Assembly: GCA_045629005.1 (NCBI GenBank)
Contig: JAZQQJ010000081.1
Coordinates: 186,001-250,000 of the forward strand
Reading direction: 5' to 3'
Length of the DNA: 64,000 bases
DNA from: RGIG3528 sp045629005
GTDB taxonomy: Bacteria > Bacillota > Clostridia > Lachnospirales > Lachnospiraceae
Part shown: positions 43,862-52,105 of the stretch, piece after piece
Layout: each line of letters begins with the position of its first letter
Position numbering within the stretch: position 1 is the first letter of the stretch
The notes under the pieces: model-generated
The model's input: the letters and a program-made list of their open reading frames with translations, nothing else
Databases searched by the model: none
What the model was told of the DNA's origin: nothing
Program-made: the position numbers and the translations under genes

Positions 43862-44989
43862 TTACACGTTGAACAAAAATTCTATTATGTCTCCGTCGTT
43901 TACGATGTATTCTTTGCCTTCTGTTCTCTGGAGGCCTTTGCCTCTTACGGAAAGGTAGTCAAAGTTTGCATCTTCGAGGTCCTTGTATGCAATGACCTGA
44001 GCGCGGATGAAACCTCTTTCGAAGTCGGTGTGAATCTTTCCGGCTGCCTGAGGAGCTTTTGTGCCGGCTTTAATTGTCCATGCACGGCATTCCTTCTTAC
44101 CATCTGTAAGGAAGGAAATAAGACCGAGGAGCTTGTAGCTTGCTTTAATAAGTCTGTCAAGACCGGATTCCTTAATGCCAAGGTCGGCCATGAACATCTC
44201 TCTTTCTTCAGCATCAAGCTCGCAAAGTTCTTCTTCTGTCTTTGCACAGATTGCGATTACCTCTGCGCCCTCGGACTCTGCTTTTTTCTTTACGATGTTG
44301 TAATACTCAACAGCTGCGGGATCTGCCACACCATCATCATCCATGTTACAAGCATAGATAATGGGCTTTGCGGAAAGAAGACCCATTTCCTTCATGGCGA
44401 GAGCCATCATTTCGTTAGTCTCGTCGTACTTGAATATACGTGCATTCTTTCCATCCTCAAGGTGAGCCTTAAGTGTTGCAAGCCACTCAGCTTCATCTCT
44501 TGCAGCTTTGTTTCCGCCCTTACCGAGCTTCTCAACCTTCGCAATACGGTTTGTAACCATGTCGATATCGGCAAAAATAAGCTCCATATCGATACATTCC
44601 ATATCGCCTGCAGGGTCAACAGCAACAGCCTTTGTTGCATCCTCGACAACGTGCATGATGTTTTCGTTATCAAAACATCTTACAACATGAATGATAGCTT
44701 CGCACTCACGGATATGACCGAGGAACTTGTTACCAAGGCCTGCACCCTTTGATGCCCCCTTAACAAGACCTGCAATATCAACGAACTCACATACTGCAGG
44801 AGTTTTCTTGTCTGTCTGCCAGTAGTCTGCAAGCTTATCAAGTCTTTCATCCGGAACCGCAACAATACCTGTATTGGGCTCGATTGTGCAGAACGGATAG
44901 TTTGCAGCCTGAGCATTTGCAGTGCCTGTAATTGCATTAAACAGTGTGGACTTTCCAACGTTCGGAAGTCCGACGATTCCAAGTTTCAT
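43862..44989 (-). CDS. ychF: Redox-regulated ribosome-associated ATPase YchF/Ola1
   Basis: YchF is an Obg-family P-loop protein that prefers ATP, binds ribosomes and is linked to stress responses. The 375-residue protein has GLPNVGKSTLFNAIT (7-21), NYPFCTIEPN, DIAGLVKGASKGAGLGNKFL, a coiled-coil insertion and a C-terminal TGS domain ending GKEYIVNDGDIIEFLFNV. The altered nucleotide-specificity loop (YACNMDDD in place of NKxD) supports YchF. It lies 20 nt after asnS. Confidence 0.96.
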   Translation of the reverse strand: MKLGIVGLPNVGKSTLFNAITGTANAQAANYPFCTIEPNTGIVAVPDERLDKLADYWQTDKKTPAVCEFVDIAGLVKGASKGAGLGNKFLGHIRECEAIIHVVRCFDNENIMHVVEDATKAVAVDPAGDMECIDMELIFADIDMVTNRIAKVEKLGKGGNKAARDEAEWLATLKAHLEDGKNARIFKYDETNEMMALAMKEMGLLSAKPIIYACNMDDDGVADPAAVEYYNIVKKKAESEGAEVIAICAKTEEELCELDAEEREMFMADLGIKESGLDRLIKASYKLLGLISFLTDGKKECRAWTIKAGTKAPQAAGKIHTDFERGFIRAQVIAYKDLEDANFDYLSVRGKGLQRTEGKEYIVNDGDIIEFLFNV

Positions 44990-45009
44990 ATAAAAATCTC
45001 CAATCTAGA

Positions 45010-46395
45010 TTAGAACTCACAGTTTCTGGGCGTTCTGGGATAAGGAATGACATCACGGATGTTCTCAACGCCGGTGAGGTACATAATAAGTCTCTCAAAG
45101 CCCATGCCGAAACCGGAATGGATGCAGCCGCCGTAGCGTCTTGTGTCGAGGTACCAGTCGATGGCATCCTTCTCAACACCCATCTCTGCCATTCTCTCAA
45201 GGAGCTTGTCAAGATTCTCTTCACGCTGGCTTCCGCCCATAAGCTCGCCTGCCTGAGGTACAAGGAGGTCTACTGCGGCAACTGTCTTGTTGTCAGGGTT
45301 AACCTTCATGTAGTATGCCTTAATCTCCTTCGGCCAGTCTGTAACGAATACAGGACCATGGAAATATTCAACAATGTACTTCTCGTGTTCCTTTGCAATG
45401 TCCTCGCCGTAATCAGGCTGGAACTCCCACTGAACATCAGCTTTCTTAAGAATGTCAATAACATCGTGGTGAGAAATTCTGGTGAAGTTGGAGTTTACAA
45501 GTGATGTAAGCTTGTCCTTAAGTCCCTTTGCAACGAACTTATCGAAGAATTCAATCTCCTCCGGGCAGTTATCAAGTACATAATTAACAACAAACTTGAG
45601 CATTTCTTCTTCAACATCCATAAGTCCGCTGAGATCGCAGAAAGCCATTTCGGGCTCAATCATCCAGAACTCGTTTGCATGAGTAAGTGTGTTGGAGTTC
45701 TCTGTTCTGAATGTAGGACCAAATGTATAAATGTCACCGAAGGCCATTGCGAACGTCTCGCCCTGAAGCTGTCCGGAGCCTGTAATAAAACTCTGCTTTC
45801 CAAACAGATCCTTGGAGAAATCCACTTTTCCGTCCTTATCAAGAGGAAGCTTGTCCATGTTGAAGGTTGTAATCTTAAACATCTGATCTGAGCCTTCACA
45901 ATCGGCACCTGTAATCAAAGGTGTGTGAACATAAAGATATCCTCTGTCCTGGAAGTAAGTATGTACAGCCATAGCAGCAACGCTGCGCACACGGAATACT
46001 GCTGAAAACAGGTTTGTTCTCGGACGAAGGTGTGCTACGGTACGAAGATACTCTCTTGTATGACGCTTGGGCTGGATGGGATAATCCTCCGGGCAGTCAC
46101 CAAGCAATGTAACTTTTGAAGCCTTAATTTCGAAAGGCTGCTGATTCTCGGGTGTAAGTACAAGTGTACCAATTACTTCCACGCTGCAGCCGACTCTGAA
46201 TTTGGAGATTTCTTCAAAATTATTAAGTCCCTGCTCGTAAACCACCTGTAAATTTTCAAAAAAAGACCCGTCGTTTACATTAAGGAATCCAAACTGTGCC
46301 TGTGCGCGGTTTGTACGTACCCAAGCGCAGATGGTCACTTCTTTGGAAGCATATTCAGACGTATTTCTGAACAGCTGCTTAATTCTAGTTCTCAT
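45010..46395 (-). CDS. asnS: Asparaginyl-tRNA synthetase
   Basis: AsnRS charges tRNA-Asn. The 461-residue protein has an N-terminal OB-fold anticodon-binding domain (about 1-110, with VTICAWVRTNRAQAQFGF) and a class IIb catalytic domain with motif 2 FGPTFRTENSNTLTHANEFWMIEPE and motif 3 GFGMGFERLIMYLTG. THANEFWMIEPE is the AsnRS version of the motif and separates it from AspRS and LysRS. AGGAGG precedes the ATG. Confidence 0.97.
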   Translation of the reverse strand: MRTRIKQLFRNTSEYASKEVTICAWVRTNRAQAQFGFLNVNDGSFFENLQVVYEQGLNNFEEISKFRVGCSVEVIGTLVLTPENQQPFEIKASKVTLLGDCPEDYPIQPKRHTREYLRTVAHLRPRTNLFSAVFRVRSVAAMAVHTYFQDRGYLYVHTPLITGADCEGSDQMFKITTFNMDKLPLDKDGKVDFSKDLFGKQSFITGSGQLQGETFAMAFGDIYTFGPTFRTENSNTLTHANEFWMIEPEMAFCDLSGLMDVEEEMLKFVVNYVLDNCPEEIEFFDKFVAKGLKDKLTSLVNSNFTRISHHDVIDILKKADVQWEFQPDYGEDIAKEHEKYIVEYFHGPVFVTDWPKEIKAYYMKVNPDNKTVAAVDLLVPQAGELMGGSQREENLDKLLERMAEMGVEKDAIDWYLDTRRYGGCIHSGFGMGFERLIMYLTGVENIRDVIPYPRTPRNCEF

Positions 46396-46425
46396 CTTAA
46401 ACCTCCTAAAAAAATAATCCTCTCT

Positions 46426-46453
46426 ATAATAGCAACTTTTCGATTTTTTTCAA
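46426..46453 (-). promoter_or_regulatory. Promoter of asnS-ychF
   Basis: On the minus strand TTGAAA (46448-46453) is 16 nt from TATTAT (46426-46431), ending 30 nt before the asnS ATG. Confidence 0.55.
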
Positions 46454-46473
46454 TACTAAATGTATAAAACTAA

Positions 46474-46600
46474 CCTTTACGGATAAATTGACTTCTCTTT
46501 TATTGTTATCCGTATTTTTTTAAGCCTTTACGTATAAAATAGCTTCTCTCTTATTGTTATTCGTAAGTTTTCTAAAACTTTTTACGGATAAATTAACTGC
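46474..46600. repeat. Three degenerate hairpin repeats of 51-54 bp
   Basis: Units begin with TTTACGGATAAATTGACTTC at 46476, TTTACGTATAAAATAGCTTC at 46527 and TTTACGGATAAATTAACTGC at 46581. The first two close into stems: TACGGATAA pairs with TTATCCGTA (46506-46514), and TACGTATAA with TTATTCGTA (one mismatch). The third keeps only the left arm. The rest of the 353-nt gap holds the divergent asnS and GH88 promoters and nothing else I can identify. Confidence 0.7.
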
Positions 46601-46679
46601 TTTCCTGCTTTTCTCAGTAAGCACGCTAAGGATTTCTTATAAATCAGATTAAGCTGTGAGTAGTTACTTCCAAACAGCC

Positions 46680-46751
46680 TTGTAATAATTTCATATTTTA
46701 TTATACTTACATTTATAGGAGGGCAGGAACACTTCCTGTTGATAAATAATG
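46680..46751 (+). promoter_or_regulatory. Promoter and hairpin leader of the GH88 gene
   Basis: TTGTAA (46680-46685) lies 16 nt from TATACT (46702-46707), predicting a start near 46714 and a leader of only about 35 nt. AGGAGG (46717-46722) is 26 nt from the ATG at 46749. In between, CAGGAA-CAC-TTCCTG (46724-46738) forms a 6-bp hairpin that, once folded, leaves an effective spacing of about 11 nt. The cheR leader has the same layout. Confidence 0.55.
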
Positions 46752-47864
46752 GAAAAGTGGATTAAAGACACATCTGAAAGCATTAAAGCAAAAATGAAGG
46801 TTGTTGCGGAAAGAAGTACAGGAATAATTCCCTACACTGCAATAAACGGGCGCTTTGATGATCAGACCGATAAGAATATATGCTGGTGGACAAACGGCTT
46901 TTGGGGCGGAATGATGTGGCAGCTTTTTAGTGCGACAAAGGATCCGGTTTATAAAAAGCTGGCTGTTGCAAACGAGAAAAAGCTCGACAAAAACCTTACA
47001 GAACCTTTCGGAATGGACCATGACAGCGGTTTCAAGTGGCTTCCTACGGCAGGAGCAAACTACAAATTAACAGGAAATGAAGAATCCTTTAAACGTGCAT
47101 TCCTTGCAGCAGAAAATCTTGCCGGCAGGTTCAACCCGAAAGGAAATTACATCCGTGCCTGGAATGACAATAAAGACGGCTCCCGTGCAGGCACTGCAAT
47201 CATAGATTGTATGATGAATCTTCCTCTTCTTTACTTTGCTTACGAAGAAACAAAGGACCCAAGATTTTTAAATATCGCACTTAAGCACGCTGACAGCACT
47301 ATAAAAAACTTTATTCGTGAAGATAATTCGGTAATACATATAGGTGTATACAATGCCTCAACAGGAAAGTTCCTGCATTCCGAAGGCGGACAGGGAATGA
47401 AGGCGGGCTCCAGCTGGACAAGAGGACAGGCCTGGGCAGTTTATGGTTTCACGCTTTCTTACTTTCACACAAAAAAGAAAAAGTACCTTAATGTTGCTGA
47501 AAGCCTTGCCGACCGCTTCATTGAGCGCATACCGAAGTCATTCCTTATGCCGGTTGATTTTGACCAGCCTAAAAACTGTAAATTCGAAGACGCCTGCGCA
47601 GCATCAATTGTAAGCTGCGGGCTTATCGAACTTTCAAAAGTATGTTCAAAAGGAAAAAGCGAAAAATACCTTGAAACCGCCAAAAAGCTTTTAAAAACTC
47701 TCTCCGAAAAGCGTGCGGATTTCAGCCCCGCAACAGACAATATACTCACTCACTGTTCTGCTTCCTATGGCGAGAAGAACCACAATTACCCGATAATTTA
47801 CGCAGATTACTTTTTCATCGAGGCTATATTTAAGCTCACAGGTGAAGGCCTGTTCATATGGTAA
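46749..47864 (+). CDS. GH88 unsaturated glucuronyl hydrolase
   Basis: This enzyme removes the unsaturated uronic acid left at the end of oligosaccharides by polysaccharide lyases. The 371-residue protein is an (alpha/alpha)6-barrel type with WWTNGFWGGMMW (46-57), MDHDSGF (89-95), GTAIIDCMMNLPLL (148-161) and SSWTRGQAWAVYGF. Asp92 and Asp153 are 61 residues apart, matching the catalytic pair Asp88/Asp149 of Bacillus UGL. There is no signal peptide, so it acts in the cytosol. Together with the next gene it is the only plus-strand unit. No lyase or sugar transporter lies nearby, so the polymer source is unknown. Confidence 0.92.
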   Translation: MEKWIKDTSESIKAKMKVVAERSTGIIPYTAINGRFDDQTDKNICWWTNGFWGGMMWQLFSATKDPVYKKLAVANEKKLDKNLTEPFGMDHDSGFKWLPTAGANYKLTGNEESFKRAFLAAENLAGRFNPKGNYIRAWNDNKDGSRAGTAIIDCMMNLPLLYFAYEETKDPRFLNIALKHADSTIKNFIREDNSVIHIGVYNASTGKFLHSEGGQGMKAGSSWTRGQAWAVYGFTLSYFHTKKKKYLNVAESLADRFIERIPKSFLMPVDFDQPKNCKFEDACAASIVSCGLIELSKVCSKGKSEKYLETAKKLLKTLSEKRADFSPATDNILTHCSASYGEKNHNYPIIYADYFFIEAIFKLTGEGLFIW

Positions 47865-47868
47865 AAAA

Positions 47869-50016
47869 ATGAAAAAAACAACATTCAAACCCGTACATAC
47901 CGATTATGTATTAAGCCCCTACACAGGAATGACAAGAGAAAGCTGGATTGAGGCCGCTGAATATATGCTCTCCGGCATCTTTCAACACATCTCCGACTCG
48001 GAAAAACCGGTTGTTGTACCACGTCAGGAAACAAAAATAACATATCCTCACAAATACAATTTCGGATATGCCGATAACGAAGTGAAAGCAGAAATTTTTG
48101 AAGGTCTCACCCGCTCATTTTTCATCGCAGCCCCTTTGATTAACGAGAATCCGTCTCTCACAATCAATAAAATAAATATTCTCGAATACTACAAAAAGCA
48201 TGTTCTTTATTGTTGTACGCCTACGCATCCGTACTACGTAGGAAACTATGAAGACTTACAAAAGAATTCCTCTTCTGCAGACCCGTTCAGATGTTTCCAG
48301 CAGACCGTCGAAACCTGTGCACTTGTCATATGCCTTTGGCTCTGCAAAGAACAGCTTTGGGACACTTATACAAAACAGGAAAAGGATATTGTCGCTTCTT
48401 TTCTGAACAGTTTTGCAAAAAGTCCTACTGTTCCGCAAAATTGGCGTCTTTTCTGTATGCTTGACATGGCCTTTCTACACGCCGAAGGCTATCCGATAGA
48501 TAAGTACATTATGCGGGAGCATGCTCAGGCGATATTCGAATACTATGCCGGTGACGGCTGGTACAGAGATGGTCAGAGCTTTGATTATTATTCCTGTTGG
48601 GCCTTCAATTTCTACGCACCGCTCTGGTGTCGTTGGTACGGGTACGAAAACGAGCCGTACATTGCCGGCCGTTTTGAAGAGAATTCAAACGAACTCATGA
48701 AAACGTATGCTGACTTCTTTGACAAAGATGGTTTTACAAACATGTGGGGGCGATCAGGCATATATCGCTTTGCTTCCTGCAGTGCCTTTGACGGAAATTT
48801 TCTTTTAAATAATCCGCAAATGGACCCGGGCGAAGCAAGACGCGTTTCCTCCGGAGCTCTTTTACAGTTTCTTTCACGTGACGATTTTCTTTGGAACGGT
48901 ATTCCTACAATGGGCTTTTACAAGCAGTTTTCTCCCCTCGTGCAAGGTTATTCCTGTGCAGAATCCCCATTCTGGATGGGAAAAGCTTTTTTGTGCCTTC
49001 ATTTGCCAGAAGACCATCCGTTCTGGACAGCAGAAGAAAAAGCTGCCACATGGAAGTCTCTCCCAAATGACGGTGTAAAAGAAACTGTTTTAAATGGTCC
49101 CGCACTCTGTTTTACGAATCACAATGCTAACGGAACAACGATTCTCAGAACCGGGAAAGTCGTGAAAGATGCTTTTGACATACACGGTATGCAAAACTAC
49201 AGTAAGCTCTCATATTCTACGAAGCATCCATGGGAGTCTACACCTATAGTAAGCAAATCTTCAAAGATAGAAATTGCCAATACAGACAGTAACGCTAACA
49301 ATACCAAATTAAAAACAGCCAATATTGAAACAGGGGATATTGAGTCTCAGCAATATGTAATCAAACAGCTTTTCGACAAGAATCGCCTTCTTGCCAATAT
49401 CACCTTCTGGCACGGTAGTAAAGACGGCATTCTGTATCGAAGGCAATACTTCGGTTATAATACCAAAGTAGAATTTCACTGGGTTCAGGGCATGTTTCTT
49501 GCTGACTTTCCTGTTTCCAAAGGTATTATCCGTGTAGACAAGGTTAAATTCCATAAAAAACCCGTTCAGCTCTCACTTGGCTCCTTCGGCTTTCCAGATA
49601 ACGGCACCGATGTTGAAGTAAAAGAGCAGAACGGTTTCAGAGCAATTATTCTAAAAGGAAAAGACTCCCAAGGCAGACAAAAGCAGCTTGCATATACTGT
49701 ATTTACAGGCTTTGAGGAAATAGGGCTCTGCCACAGCACAGGAACAAACCCGGATTCGGAAAAATCCATTGTTCCGTATGCACTCACAAAGCTAAACAAC
49801 CTTTATGACGCCTCGGAGCCCTATGTATTTATTTCACAAACTATTACATCCGAAGACAATTCCGGTTTCACTGATGATGAGTTATTCCCCATCTCCGAAA
49901 TATTCTTCACCGATGACACCCAAACAGGCGCCTACGGTCCTGTCACCCTCATAATGAAAAACGGCGACAAACACGTTATCGACTATGAAGGAATTGAAGG
50001 GAATCTGACAATCTGA
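47869..50016 (+). CDS. DUF2264 family protein, probable carbohydrate-active enzyme
   Basis: A 715-residue cytosolic protein of the DUF2264 type. The N-terminal ~400 residues are rich in Trp, Tyr and Phe, with segments such as YYAGDGWYRDGQSFDYYSCW and NMWGRSGIYRF that suggest an alpha-toroid fold. The C-terminal ~300 residues look beta-rich, including FWHGSKDGILYRRQYFGYN. I recall DUF2264 relatives among glucuronidase-like families, but catalytic residues are not established here. It starts 4 nt after the GH88 stop. The ATG at 47869 is preferred to an in-frame GTG at 47842, though neither has an ideal ribosome-binding site. A joint role in uronic-acid oligosaccharide breakdown is inferred. Confidence 0.72.
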   Translation: MKKTTFKPVHTDYVLSPYTGMTRESWIEAAEYMLSGIFQHISDSEKPVVVPRQETKITYPHKYNFGYADNEVKAEIFEGLTRSFFIAAPLINENPSLTINKINILEYYKKHVLYCCTPTHPYYVGNYEDLQKNSSSADPFRCFQQTVETCALVICLWLCKEQLWDTYTKQEKDIVASFLNSFAKSPTVPQNWRLFCMLDMAFLHAEGYPIDKYIMREHAQAIFEYYAGDGWYRDGQSFDYYSCWAFNFYAPLWCRWYGYENEPYIAGRFEENSNELMKTYADFFDKDGFTNMWGRSGIYRFASCSAFDGNFLLNNPQMDPGEARRVSSGALLQFLSRDDFLWNGIPTMGFYKQFSPLVQGYSCAESPFWMGKAFLCLHLPEDHPFWTAEEKAATWKSLPNDGVKETVLNGPALCFTNHNANGTTILRTGKVVKDAFDIHGMQNYSKLSYSTKHPWESTPIVSKSSKIEIANTDSNANNTKLKTANIETGDIESQQYVIKQLFDKNRLLANITFWHGSKDGILYRRQYFGYNTKVEFHWVQGMFLADFPVSKGIIRVDKVKFHKKPVQLSLGSFGFPDNGTDVEVKEQNGFRAIILKGKDSQGRQKQLAYTVFTGFEEIGLCHSTGTNPDSEKSIVPYALTKLNNLYDASEPYVFISQTITSEDNSGFTDDELFPISEIFFTDDTQTGAYGPVTLIMKNGDKHVIDYEGIEGNLTI

Positions 50017-50065
50017 TTATCAGCTTTACTCTTTCGAGGGGAAATAATAACATTCAATCAAAAAT

Positions 50066-50124
50066 GGTGCCCCGTTTGATATATCCCTGACTGCCTTATA
50101 AGGATAATATCAAAAAGGGGCACC
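50066..50124. terminator. Bidirectional terminator between convergent units
   Basis: GGTGCCCC (50066-50073) pairs perfectly with GGGGCACC (50117-50124), and the stem is extended by TTTGATAT/ATATCAAA inside. On the plus strand CTAATTTATTTT follows; on the minus strand ATTTTTGATTG follows. It serves the GH88 pair and the ExbB/ExbD-like unit that converge here. Confidence 0.88.
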
Positions 50125-50145
50125 CTAATTTATTTTAATCCGATT

Positions 50146-51165
50146 TTATTCCTCAAACTTTAAATTTTCAACAAGATAAGCAGCTTCACGTACATGGTTT
50201 ACGGCAGCTTCCGTTGGGAAGTAAAGGTACAACATGCAGACAATACCTTTCTTTCCGGGTTTGAACAGGAACTCGAGCCTGTAATCATGCCCATCCTTCG
50301 GGCGATACGATGTTGAATAATAATCAATCTTCTCACCGTTAATGTCCTTAAAGGATTCCATCTTAATCTTGAAACTTCCTTCAAGATCCTGAAGGATATT
50401 CCTGACTATCGCCTCTTCAATGTCTTTGTTGTCACCGTCTGTAGGATTGGTCGGTACTTTTTCCAAGTAAGTCTCGTTGTTAAAGTAGAAAACGGAAAAG
50501 ACCTCGGGATAATCCATATTTAAAGGCTCAACCGAATTCAGATAGTACTGGAAGCCCTTTATTCCGTTGTTGGTAAGCTTTGCACGAGTATAATCACTCA
50601 TCCAGCTCTGAGGAACCGAGAATGTGACATTTCCGGATGTAGTTATGCTTTCCTCCGGGACTCCATCGAACACATACTCATAATCATATACATAGCTTCC
50701 TGCTGAAAAGCTCTTTTCTCCGAGAACAATATTTCTTGCAATGATTTCGTAGGAATCACTTCTTAAGCCCGTTACGGTAATTTTTCCGTATACAGTAACC
50801 TTGTTACCGTTGCTAAGGCGTTCCGCTACGGCTTTAACGTTCGGAGATGATGTGTTAATCTTGCACTTATTGCCTGCAGCATCCGAAACGGTCATTTCGT
50901 ATCCGTACGAAGACACAGATTCAACCTTCACATCCTCATAAATTACAACACATCTGTTGTCAAAATCCTTTTTAAATCCTGCCTTGTTGTAATACATCTC
51001 GTAGTTAAGATTGTATATCGAAGTTGCATAGTATATATACTCCGACTGCAGGCAGTCCTTCAGCCTTGCCGAATGATCCTTTGCATATACCGGGGAAGCA
51101 AGCGTTGCGGTAAGAAGGACAACAGTGGAAATAAAACAGAATATACGGATTCTCTTTTTATTCAT
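50146..51165 (-). CDS. Secreted protein with a predicted OB-fold segment, unknown function
   Basis: A 339-residue exported protein. A signal peptide is clear (KKR, a hydrophobic core of about 16 residues, and SPVYA as a cleavage site near 28). Residues ~72-150 form a beta-rich segment, VESVSSYGYEMTVSDA to NKVTVYGKITVTGL, resembling OB-fold modules of extracellular proteins. The rest (150-339) is mixed alpha/beta with many Tyr. No catalytic motif or sortase signal was found. It is the last gene of the ExbB/ExbD-like unit, 3 nt after its neighbour and with GAAAGGAG before the ATG, so it probably works outside the cell with those membrane proteins. Confidence 0.6.
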   Translation of the reverse strand: MNKKRIRIFCFISTVVLLTATLASPVYAKDHSARLKDCLQSEYIYYATSIYNLNYEMYYNKAGFKKDFDNRCVVIYEDVKVESVSSYGYEMTVSDAAGNKCKINTSSPNVKAVAERLSNGNKVTVYGKITVTGLRSDSYEIIARNIVLGEKSFSAGSYVYDYEYVFDGVPEESITTSGNVTFSVPQSWMSDYTRAKLTNNGIKGFQYYLNSVEPLNMDYPEVFSVFYFNNETYLEKVPTNPTDGDNKDIEEAIVRNILQDLEGSFKIKMESFKDINGEKIDYYSTSYRPKDGHDYRLEFLFKPGKKGIVCMLYLYFPTEAAVNHVREAAYLVENLKFEE

Positions 51166-51168
51166 GCC

Positions 51169-51636
51169 TTATCTCCTTTCTTCCCTGAAGTTTACGCCAT
51201 TTTCCCTGAAAAGCTTAAGGAGACGTTTATATGTCTTTGAATCGGCGTAGTCATCTATAAGGACAACACTTTTTCCCTTGTAAACTCCGCTTTCAAAAGC
51301 AGTAACAAAGCCTGCTGCATCATCGTAATACACCTTGCCGTCCGTAATCATCTCCCCGAACACTTTAATTTCAACACGTGTTGCAGGAGTAATGGTGGGT
51401 CTCGGTGTCGATGTAGGCTTTATTACCTGTGTAGGCTTCGGTGTCGACGAGGGATTAAGCTTTACATATGCCTTTTGCGAATTGCCCATCGCATCCCCGA
51501 CGGTTCCGCTAAGGTCAATAAAAGGCTTATCGGCATTTTTCAAAACAGGCTTGTATGCAATATAGCCTGCCAGTGCCAGCGCACAAGTCAGAATAAGCAA
51601 TATTAATTTTCTTTTATTGTTTGTTCCCTTTTTCAT
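51169..51636 (-). CDS. Single-pass membrane protein with Pro/Thr linker and ExbD-like outer domain
   Basis: A 155-residue protein with a basic N-terminus, one membrane helix (about 10-30), a Pro/Thr/Ser-rich stretch (about 62-88, STPKPTQ and STPRPTITP) and a small C-terminal alpha/beta domain. That domain ends VVLIDDYADSKTYKRLLKL then GVNFREE, clearly related to the end of the adjacent protein (IVIVDDYSLSSLHHEITEL then GVNYSTE). The pattern recalls the periplasmic domain of ExbD/TolR, and helix plus Pro-rich spacer plus small domain recalls TonB. Both links are inferences from motif and layout. Its start overlaps the upstream gene by 23 nt. Confidence 0.6.
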   Translation of the reverse strand: MKKGTNNKRKLILLILTCALALAGYIAYKPVLKNADKPFIDLSGTVGDAMGNSQKAYVKLNPSSTPKPTQVIKPTSTPRPTITPATRVEIKVFGEMITDGKVYYDDAAGFVTAFESGVYKGKSVVLIDDYADSKTYKRLLKLFRENGVNFREERR

Positions 51637-52105
51637 CTTCTGTACTGTAATTTACTCCTTTTTTATCACACAACTCCGTGATTTCATGGTGTAAAGACGA
51701 CAAAGAATAATCATCAACTATGACAATAGGCGTGTTGCTTTCAACATGCTCATCTATATATTTTTCCGCATAGTCCATAGAAACAAGGACATTATTAATC
51801 CAAATGCTGTCCTCCCTGAGAATTATGCAGTTTTCAACAACTTCGAGGACAACTTCCTTGTTCTCTTCCTGCACGGTAATCTCATCCTCAGGTGTTTTTC
51901 CCATTTCGCCGCCCGTTGCGGCAGAGGAAACAAGAAACCAGATGAGATAAACCATTACCGCTATTATTGCAACAAACAGAAGGATAAAAATACCCTTCGG
52001 AAGGTTTTTAAGATAATTTGTAAATGCAGGAATAAGTACTCTCAAGAGAAGCACAAGGACAATCGCCAAAATAACTAAAAGAATAATGGCAAGAGGTTTA
52101 TTCAT
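51614..52105 (-). CDS. Two-helix membrane protein with ExbD-like outer domain
   Basis: A 163-residue protein with two hydrophobic helices (about 5-27 and 37-60) separated by a short basic loop, then an acidic linker and an alpha/beta domain (about 90-155). The final part, TPIVIVDDYSLSSLHHEITEL then GVNY, parallels the ExbD/TolR pattern of a strand with an acidic residue followed by a helix and a closing Gly-Val. It is paralogous to the next gene product. GGAG before the ATG lies within the end of the exbD-like gene (8-nt overlap). Function unknown. Confidence 0.6.
   Translation of the reverse strand: MNKPLAIILLVILAIVLVLLLRVLIPAFTNYLKNLPKGIFILLFVAIIAVMVYLIWFLVSSAATGGEMGKTPEDEITVQEENKEVVLEVVENCIILREDSIWINNVLVSMDYAEKYIDEHVESNTPIVIVDDYSLSSLHHEITELCDKKGVNYSTEDEKGNKQ

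Noticed and set aside
44030..44752. Plus-strand open frame of 240 codons opposite ychF
   Set aside because: It lies entirely antisense to the highly conserved ychF, is Cys/His-rich in the manner of a shadow frame, and has no recognisable domain.
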